Of a stretch of 17,385 bases of DNA, positions 6,750-12,079 are shown piece after piece; position 1 is the stretch's first letter; every line of letters begins with the position of its first letter. The translations under genes were made by a program, and so were the position numbers. This DNA comes from CBDVBZ01 sp965372355 (GTDB lineage Bacteria; Krumholzibacteriota; Krumholzibacteriia; WVZY01), in contig CBDVBZ010000076.1 in NCBI GenBank assembly GCA_965372355.1, forward strand, positions 1 to 17,385. Direction: 5' to 3'. The notes under the pieces are model-generated. The model was not told the DNA's origin, did not search any database, and saw only the letters and a list, made by a program, of their open reading frames with translations.

Positions 6750-8501
6750 TCAGACTTGCGATTTCTTTTCGATCTTCGACCACGTGTCACGCAGGGCGAC
6801 CGTCCGGTTGAAAACGAGGGACGTGGCAGTAGAATTGGCGTCGACACAAAAGTAACCGTGCCGCAGAAACTGCCAGGAGCTGCCCTGCTCCGCGTTCGCC
6901 AGACCGGGCTCGACACGGCATCCCTTCAATGCCTGCACGGATTTCGGGTTGAGGTGTGACTCGAAGTCCGAGTCTTCCTCCTCGTTCAGATGGGTGACTC
7001 TGAGCAGATGCTCGAAGAGCCACACCTCGGCCTCCACGGAATGATCCGCGGATACCCAGTGCAGCGTGCCTTTGACCTTGCGGCCATCGGGGGCCTCGCC
7101 ACCTCTCGTGTCGGGATCGTATGTACAGCGGAGTTCGACAACCTCCCCGGTCCGCGGGTCTTTGACGGCGTGCTCGCAGCGGATCAGGTAGGCATGCTTG
7201 AGACGCACTTCGCGACCCGGCGCCAGACGGAAGAACTTCTTTGGCGGATCCTCGCGGAAATCGTCTTTCTCTATATATAGAGTGCGCGAGAAGGGAATCG
7301 TGCGGGTCCCCATTTCGGGATCCTCCGGGTTGTTCACCGCGTCAAGCAGCTCGACCTGGTCCTCGGGATAGTTGTCGATCACAACCCGCAGTGGTTTGAG
7401 GACCGCCATCACCCGCGGGGCCCGCTGATTCAGATCCTGCCGCAGATGGTGTTCGAGGAGCGCGATGTCCACTACGCTGTCTTTCTTGGCAACACCGATG
7501 TGATTGCAAAAACTCCGGATAGACCGCGGCGTGTAGCCGCGCCTCCTCAAGCCCGACAACGTCGGCATGCGCGGGTCGTCCCAACCAGTGACATGTCCCT
7601 TGTCCACGAGCACCTTGAGCTTTCGCTTGCTCATCACGGTGTGGCTGAGGTTGAGACGCGCAAACTCGATCTGTTGAGGATGGTAAACACCCAGTTCGTC
7701 CAGAAACCAGTTGTACAGTTCCCGGTTGTTCTCGAACTCTAGTGTGCAAATCGAGTGTGTAATACCCTCGAGCGAGTCCGACAGACAGTGTGCGAAATCA
7801 TACATCGGGTAGATACACCACCCGTCCGCGGTTCGGTAGTGATACGCGCGACGAATGCGGTATATCAACGGGTCACGCATTTGCATGTTTGGCGACGCCA
7901 TGTCGATTTTCGCGCGCAGAACGAACGAACCGTCCTCGAATTCGCCCGCGCGCATACGTTTCAAAAGTCCCAGACTCTCCCCAGCCGGGCGGTCACGGTA
8001 GGGGCTGTTCCTGCCGGACTCTGTTACCGTGCCCCGGTATTCGCGGATTTCCTCCAGGCTCAGCTCGCACACATACGCCTTGCCCTTTTCGATGAGCTGC
8101 TCGGCGTACTGATAAAGCTGCTCGAAGTAATCGGATGCGTGATAGAGCCGATCGGCCCAATCGAACCCGAGCCACCGGACATCCGATTTTATCGACTCGA
8201 CGTACTCGATGTTCTCCGTGGTCGGATTGGTGTCGTCGAAGCGGAGATTGCACAGGCCGTTGTTCTCGGCGGCGATGCCAAAGTTGAGACAGATCGACTT
8301 GGCGTGCCCGATGTGAAGATACCCGTTCGGCTCGGGTGGAAACCTCGTGTGTACCCGGCCACCGTACTTGTTGGTCTCGAAATCGTCCGCCACAATGGTG
8401 CGGACAAAATCGAGGCGGGGCACGAACGCTGCCGACTCCACGTCGCGTACGGGTCCCTGAGACTCTTTGCTGCGACTCTCGTTATCAGGTTTTCTCATCA
8501 C
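6750..8501 (-). CDS. glnS: Glutaminyl-tRNA synthetase
   Basis: Class I aminoacyl-tRNA synthetase that charges tRNA-Gln with glutamine; cytoplasmic. The 583 residues include the catalytic core start RFPPEPNGYLHIGHAKS (53-69, HIGH at 63-66), RFDDTNP (87-93) for substrate binding, and the KMSKS-equivalent VMSKRKL (289-295). The C-terminal anticodon-binding barrels follow, with no extra appended domain, and the protein ends KIEKKSQV. The length is slightly above the Escherichia coli enzyme, from about 30 extra N-terminal residues. PPEPNGYLHIGHAK and DDTNPxxE distinguish GlnRS from GluRS. The start may be GTG at 8501 or ATG at 8498; GAGG lies seven bases before the GTG. A dedicated GlnRS means this organism need not rely only on the indirect GatCAB route for Gln-tRNA. 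The gene appears to be transcribed alone, with a hairpin after its stop and a terminator upstream. Confidence 0.97.
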   Translation of the reverse strand: MMRKPDNESRSKESQGPVRDVESAAFVPRLDFVRTIVADDFETNKYGGRVHTRFPPEPNGYLHIGHAKSICLNFGIAAENNGLCNLRFDDTNPTTENIEYVESIKSDVRWLGFDWADRLYHASDYFEQLYQYAEQLIEKGKAYVCELSLEEIREYRGTVTESGRNSPYRDRPAGESLGLLKRMRAGEFEDGSFVLRAKIDMASPNMQMRDPLIYRIRRAYHYRTADGWCIYPMYDFAHCLSDSLEGITHSICTLEFENNRELYNWFLDELGVYHPQQIEFARLNLSHTVMSKRKLKVLVDKGHVTGWDDPRMPTLSGLRRRGYTPRSIRSFCNHIGVAKKDSVVDIALLEHHLRQDLNQRAPRVMAVLKPLRVVIDNYPEDQVELLDAVNNPEDPEMGTRTIPFSRTLYIEKDDFREDPPKKFFRLAPGREVRLKHAYLIRCEHAVKDPRTGEVVELRCTYDPDTRGGEAPDGRKVKGTLHWVSADHSVEAEVWLFEHLLRVTHLNEEEDSDFESHLNPKSVQALKGCRVEPGLANAEQGSSWQFLRHGYFCVDANSTATSLVFNRTVALRDTWSKIEKKSQV

Positions 8502-8550
8502 TGGCTGGCCTCACCATTAGGATTCTATACACCGGCGGCACGGCTCGATG

Positions 8551-8559
8551 ATTCTAGCA
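8551..8559 (-). promoter_or_regulatory. Candidate extended -10 promoter element for glnS
   Basis: On the minus strand TGCTAGAAT matches TGnTATAAT with one mismatch. It lies about 50 bases ahead of the glnS start, giving a short leader. No recognisable -35 is present at 17 bases. A second TAGAAT (8522-8527) lies closer to the gene. Vegetative promoters of Bacteroidota-like groups may not follow this consensus, so confidence is low. Confidence 0.25.
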
Positions 8560-8595
8560 TATCGCATCCGGTACCTCGGAGTCTTTGCTTCTTTT

Positions 8596-8608
8596 TCGAC
8601 AGTGTCGA
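8596..8608. repeat. 13-bp palindrome upstream of glnS
   Basis: TCGACA-G-TGTCGA is a perfect interrupted palindrome about 40 bases upstream of the candidate glnS -10 element. It could be a regulator-binding site; nothing identifies the protein. Apart from this, the -10 candidate and the hairpin at 8673-8706, nothing else was seen in the gap 8502-8773. Confidence 0.3.
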
Positions 8609-8672
8609 CCCGGGTCCGCTGCTTCCCGCCAGCGACTTTGTATGAACACCCGTGGCAACATACCCCCAAACG

Positions 8673-8706
8673 CCAAAAGCACCGAACATTCATCCGGTGC
8701 TTTTGG
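8673..8706 (-). terminator. Bidirectional-type intrinsic terminator after the cytochrome gene
   Basis: CCAAAAGCACCG (8673-8684) and CGGTGCTTTTGG (8695-8706) are exact reverse complements around a 10-base loop. The GC-rich part (GCACCG/CGGTGC) is flanked by AAAA and TTTT, the A-tract/stem/T-tract form of intrinsic terminators that work in both directions. On the minus strand it comes about 70 bases after the cytochrome stop and separates that gene from glnS. Confidence 0.8.
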
Positions 8707-8773
8707 TGTGTGCCCGCGTTATTGACGAATCGCCGGGGCTCGATCCTCCGGTCGCGACCCCGGTGAAGGAGGC

Positions 8774-10330
8774 CTATTTGAGCAGGATGGCCTTGACGGT
8801 GCGCGTTTCTTTGCTGCTGCTCAGACGCAAGAAGTAAACGCCGCTGGGAAGGTTGTCGGCGACGAACGTCGCGTGGTGCTCGCCGGCCTCCTTCCAGCCG
8901 TTGATGATCGTGCCTACTTTCTGTCCTGCGACGTTGAAGACGTGCAGACGCACGACACCCGCTTCGGGCAGATAGTAGCTAACCCGGGTTGACGGGTTGA
9001 ATGGGTTGGGACCGATGATATCGAGCGCCCACGGGGATGGGCCCTTCGCGCCTCGTGCCCGATAGCCGTCGGAAAGTGTCGTCATGAACAGGACGATGAG
9101 ATCCTCTTCCATACCGGTCAGCCCGAGATCACCCAATTCATCGCTGTTGACGTTCACTGGCACCTCCGGAGGCGGCCAGTCATTGACGTCCCTTGTGTTG
9201 TAGAAGTGGACGATGTCCTTGAGTGACTTGAAGACGCCGTTGTGCGTGAAGGCCTTCGGGAACCCGTTGCCGGGTGCTTTGGCCACATTTCTCAACGTCG
9301 GGACCTTCTGCTTGCCGTAATTCTCTTCGGCCATGGCCACCCAGACCGGGTCACCGGTGGTCTCCAGGAACGCCCCCAAGCCCAGGTCTACCCAGTCAGC
9401 GCCCATCGGGTTGATGGGCTCGCCATCGATATACACCTCGTCCATTCTGTAGAATGGGTTCTCCGGGTTTTTGGGTACGCCCAGGTTATCGAAGCTGTAG
9501 TCGGTAAATAGCGGTGGCTTCTCCGTCGTACCAACGACATACGGATCGAGAACGTGGCAGAGCGCGCACATCCCTTTACCCTCATCGTTGAAGAGCGCAA
9601 GACCCTTGAGCTCGTCCATGGTCAACCCCTTGCCGGCATAGGTTTGCCAATTGCCCATGTCGATCTCGGTCACATCCATTCCGGACATGGTGGCACGGCG
9701 CCAGAACATGTCGAACTTGGATGAGAACGCGTTGACCTCGTTGGAAGCCTCATACGCCTCAATCGATAGACCGATACGACCGTAATTCTCGTTGATGTCC
9801 TCGGGGGTCGCGTAACTAATCGGTTCCCCCCAGACCATCTCCCAGAGGTCGGCGTATTTTGAGTCGGCCACCTTTTCCAGAACGGCCATCTTGCTGGGAT
9901 TATTCTGTTCCACCGGGTTGAGGAACGGGCCCAGCGCCTGATCGGCGGCGGGATTGCCGAGCACCCAACCGGTGGCCCGTCCATCCCAGAAGTTGCCACC
10001 GATAAAGAGCCCCTCACCCTCATCAAAGTGGAATACGGGAGAGGTGGTGGCATACGCCGCGGTGGGCGGTTTGCGATTGCCGAAGCGTTGTGGGACCGCG
10101 CCGCGGTATACGGCACCGTGTGCATTGATCCCGGGGATCGCACCGGTAAACCCCATGCTCGGTGCGTGGCATCCAGCGCACGCCATGGAGCCTGGCTCGG
10201 AGAGCTTGTCAAAGAACAGTTCCTTGCCCAGTTTCTCCATCGGTGACAGCATGTCGTCCCGTGCCACCGCTGAGCCAACGGCTACAATTACTACTACGAC
10301 AGCGAGTACGATGCTTCTCGTAATCATCAT
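8774..10330 (-). CDS. Secreted di-heme cytochrome c peroxidase/MauG-like protein with C-terminal sorting domain
   Basis: Exported c-type cytochrome of 518 residues. An N-terminal signal peptide (about 1-24, MMITRSIVLAVVVVIVAVG then SAVA|R) is followed by the di-heme peroxidase fold: heme motif CAGCH (51-55) with the early KLGKELFFD segment (33-41), GGNFWDGRA (111-119), a second heme motif CALCH (255-259), and KVPTLRNVAKAPGNGFPKAFTHNG (342-365) followed by DIVHFYNTRD typical of the CcpA/MauG family. Such proteins reduce peroxide or oxidise partner proteins in the periplasm or on the cell surface. The last 80 residues (about 437-518) are a separate domain with NPFNPST and GVYFLRL, the FlgD-like/type IX secretion sorting pattern, so the protein is probably moved to the surface or released. 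GGGAGG precedes the ATG by five bases. It is transcribed alone, with a strong terminator after it. The natural substrate is unknown. Confidence 0.92.
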   Translation of the reverse strand: MMITRSIVLAVVVVIVAVGSAVARDDMLSPMEKLGKELFFDKLSEPGSMACAGCHAPSMGFTGAIPGINAHGAVYRGAVPQRFGNRKPPTAAYATTSPVFHFDEGEGLFIGGNFWDGRATGWVLGNPAADQALGPFLNPVEQNNPSKMAVLEKVADSKYADLWEMVWGEPISYATPEDINENYGRIGLSIEAYEASNEVNAFSSKFDMFWRRATMSGMDVTEIDMGNWQTYAGKGLTMDELKGLALFNDEGKGMCALCHVLDPYVVGTTEKPPLFTDYSFDNLGVPKNPENPFYRMDEVYIDGEPINPMGADWVDLGLGAFLETTGDPVWVAMAEENYGKQKVPTLRNVAKAPGNGFPKAFTHNGVFKSLKDIVHFYNTRDVNDWPPPEVPVNVNSDELGDLGLTGMEEDLIVLFMTTLSDGYRARGAKGPSPWALDIIGPNPFNPSTRVSYYLPEAGVVRLHVFNVAGQKVGTIINGWKEAGEHHATFVADNLPSGVYFLRLSSSKETRTVKAILLK

Positions 10331-10367
10331 CTAAGCCTCCCTTCAAAGATTGACTGTCAGAAAGTTC

Positions 10368-10386
10368 ATTCGGCACATAGCCGAAT
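10368..10386 (-). promoter_or_regulatory. Hairpin or operator in the cytochrome leader
   Basis: ATTCGGC and GCCGAAT are perfect 7-bp arms around ACATA, about 38 bases before the cytochrome start and just ahead of its ribosome-binding site. It could be a leader hairpin or a dimeric regulator site. Confidence 0.4.
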
Positions 10387-10588
10387 CAGATTGACTTACC
10401 GGGAACATTCGGAGTGTTTGGTACAGAACTCGGACGGATTCTGTGGTCTTGGTCCTCCCTTCAGTGCAGGAGGCAACACAGGTGGGGGCACCTCGTCGTC
10501 ACCACAGCAAGCAGGACCATCAGAATGTGTGAAGACTCGGCCGGGAACACCCACCGTGTGGGTTATTGGGGGAAATCGTGCTGCACTC

Positions 10589-10617
10589 TTTGTATCACAT
10601 TTTCGGCTCGAAGTCAA
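10589..10617 (-). promoter_or_regulatory. Candidate sigma-70-type promoter for the cytochrome gene
   Basis: On the minus strand TTGACT (10617-10612) and TACAAA (10594-10589) are spaced by exactly 17 bases, matching five and four of six consensus positions. Transcription would start near 10582, giving a leader of about 250 bases before the cytochrome ATG. This is suggestive only, since promoter consensus differs in FCB-group bacteria. Confidence 0.35.
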
Positions 10618-10780
10618 GAATCAATGCGTTTGGCATCATTGACGTCATCGATGTGTTAGCGAATGAGAGGTATCGACACCCGAGCTGGCCCTACGCCGAC
10701 CATCAGACCCTCAGTGATCGCAAAACAGAATTGTTCGCCCTTCTGTTTGCCGGGGGTAGGAGTGATGCTCGGTTGCAGGA

Positions 10781-11893
10781 CTATTCGTTCCTCTTCCTTT
10801 TCTTTGCTTCGGTCATGCAGTAGATGCCGCCTTTGAGACCCGCTTTGAAGCACCCGCCGCAGGACTTGCACTTCGCCGGGGATGTGTCGCCCCGTCTCCA
10901 GCGTTGCGCCAGATCCGGCTCCAAAATGAGGGGGCGGGCCATGGCGACGTAATCAATCCCTTCTTTCTCTATCGTATGTTCCACGATATCGTAACTGCGA
11001 TACCCCCCGACGACCATCACCGGGCAATTGACCGCGTTCTTGATCTTCCTGGCCAGTGGCAGATGGTACGCTTCCTGTTTTCGTTTTGTGATCCTGCGCC
11101 GTGCCGGGGTCTTCTTGCCGCTGGCCGACGTACCTCCACTGACCTCGATGGCGTCGATGCCTTCCTTGTCGAGCATTTTGGCCACGCGCACGGCGTCCTT
11201 GCGGGTCAGACCGCCCTCCAGAAAATCGGACCCGTTGAGTTTGATCATCACCGGGTAATCATCGCACGTTGCCTCGCGCACCGCGCGGTACACCTCCCTT
11301 AAGAATCGAGAGCGCTTCCTGATGCCGCCGCCGTATTTGTCGGTGCGCCTGTTGAGCAGCGGGGAGAGAAACTGATTGATCAGGTAGCCGTGGGCGCCAT
11401 GAAGCTGGACGGCATCGAAGCCATACGCCCGGGCGCGGTGCGCCGCGTCGCCAAACGCGGCCACGATCTCCTCGATGTCTTTCTTGGACAATTCCTGTGG
11501 GAGCTCGGGAAACTGCTCTGATTGCACCGCGGAGGGTGCCAGGGGCTGCCGACCGGCATGCTCCGTGTCCGTTTGGCCACCGGCGTGCACGAGCTGTATA
11601 CAGATCGATCCGCCGTCGTCGTGGACGGCCTCGGTAAGGGCCCTCATCTCTGAGGCAAAATCATCCGTGTGTATACCCATCTTGCCGATGTGTTGCTTGC
11701 CCTCCGGTCTGACGAAGGCGTATCCGGTGATCGTCAGGCCTATTTCTCCCCGCGTGAGGTTTCGATAACACTCGGTGAGCTTGTCCGTCGGTCGTCCGTC
11801 ATCATCGCACATCCCCTCCCAGGTCGCCGAACGGACGAGGCGGTTGCGCAGTGTCATGCCCTTGATGGTTGTCTCTTCGAACAGAGTCGCCAT
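10781..11893 (-). CDS. Old Yellow Enzyme-family NADH:flavin oxidoreductase with C-terminal cysteine cluster
   Basis: FMN-dependent oxidoreductase of 370 residues; cytoplasmic. The TIM-barrel family is clear from NRLVRSATWEGMCDDDGRPT near the N-terminus, QLVHAGGQT (100-108), the active-site and FMN block LHGAHGYLINQFLSPLLNRRTDKYGG (164-189), IKLNGSDF, and the phosphate-binding end VVGGYRSYDIVE ... DYVAMARPLI. The C-terminus has CKSCGGC and a fourth cysteine (C342, C345, C348, C359), the arrangement that binds [4Fe-4S] in 2,4-dienoyl-CoA reductase, trimethylamine dehydrogenase and their short relatives. The second, pyridine-nucleotide domain of those enzymes is absent, so electrons must come from elsewhere. 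Family substrates are usually activated enones; the real one is unknown. AGGAAGGAA lies before the ATG. The gene is divergent from the molybdoenzyme operon with a 186-base shared control region. Confidence 0.92.
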   Translation of the reverse strand: MATLFEETTIKGMTLRNRLVRSATWEGMCDDDGRPTDKLTECYRNLTRGEIGLTITGYAFVRPEGKQHIGKMGIHTDDFASEMRALTEAVHDDGGSICIQLVHAGGQTDTEHAGRQPLAPSAVQSEQFPELPQELSKKDIEEIVAAFGDAAHRARAYGFDAVQLHGAHGYLINQFLSPLLNRRTDKYGGGIRKRSRFLREVYRAVREATCDDYPVMIKLNGSDFLEGGLTRKDAVRVAKMLDKEGIDAIEVSGGTSASGKKTPARRRITKRKQEAYHLPLARKIKNAVNCPVMVVGGYRSYDIVEHTIEKEGIDYVAMARPLILEPDLAQRWRRGDTSPAKCKSCGGCFKAGLKGGIYCMTEAKKRKRNE

Positions 11894-11943
11894 GATGTTC
11901 CTTCCTGTGAGCCCCTTATTCTATCGTCGTCCGTTCCGATCCT

Positions 11944-11999
11944 AAACAGGAAAACGCGGCGTTTCTTGAGAATTGTCAGGATTGACAAATGTCCTGTTT
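11944..11999. repeat. Inverted octamer pair flanking the divergent control region
   Basis: AAACAGGA (11944-11951) and TCCTGTTT (11992-11999) are perfect complements 40 bases apart. A second CAGGA (11977-11981) lies exactly 30 bases after the first. The arms enclose the TTGTCA-N4-TGACAA site and may be further regulator half-sites, spaced about three helical turns apart. Confidence 0.45.
11973..11988. promoter_or_regulatory. FNR/CRP-type palindromic operator candidate
   Basis: TTGTCA-GGAT-TGACAA is a perfect 6-4-6 palindrome, the geometry of CRP/FNR-family sites (FNR itself prefers TTGAT-N4-ATCAA). It sits between the divergent flavoprotein and molybdoenzyme genes, 92 bases from the latter. 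Its right arm forms most of a perfect TTGACA (11982-11987). FNR-family control would suit an anaerobic respiratory enzyme; the actual regulator is not in the window. Confidence 0.5.
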
Positions 12000-12026
12000 T
12001 CAGTGTTATACGGGGTGTAGTATGAT
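11982..12026 (+). promoter_or_regulatory. Candidate promoter of the molybdoenzyme operon
   Basis: TTGACA (11982-11987) is a perfect -35 box. The possible -10 boxes are TATACG (12007-12012, 19-base spacing, four matches) or TATGAT (12021-12026, five matches, too far for this -35). The imperfect spacing fits a promoter that needs an activator bound at the overlapping palindrome. Which -10 is used is unresolved. Confidence 0.35.
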
Positions 12027-12079
12027 GGCATCGACCAGTCAGTTAACCTACCTAACACTTTCGAAGCGGGAGTCGATCC

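Larger units (their letters stand above)
10331..10780. other. 450-bp gap upstream of the cytochrome gene: long structured leader, no convincing gene
   Basis: Two overlapping short reading frames (10391-10642 plus, 10396-10617 minus) are present, but the minus one starts with TTG inside a promoter-like box and neither has a ribosome-binding site or recognisable domain. Several short stems can form on either strand: ACCCAC/GTGGGT (10549-10563, three-base loop), AGGTG/CACCT (10480-10493), CCTCC/GGAGG (10454-10473) and ATTCGGC/GCCGAAT (10368-10386, five-base loop). The 9-mer AGATTGACT occurs twice (10347-10355 and 10388-10396). The stretch 10640-10780, towards the flavoprotein stop, shows nothing definite. 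Confidence 0.5.

Noticed and set aside
10350..10360. TTGACTGTCAG as a second FNR-like site near the cytochrome start
   Set aside because: The half-sites are arranged differently and spaced by one base, so it does not match the 6-4-6 palindrome at 11973-11988.
10396..10617. Cysteine- and proline-containing small frame on the minus strand (73 codons)
   Set aside because: It begins with TTG that coincides with the candidate -35 box, has no ribosome-binding site, and shows no signal peptide; kept only as a low-likelihood small protein.
10391..10642. Open reading frame of 83 codons on the plus strand in the cytochrome leader
   Set aside because: No ribosome-binding site, no recognisable domain, odd composition, and it overlaps an equally weak minus-strand frame and a promoter-like sequence.
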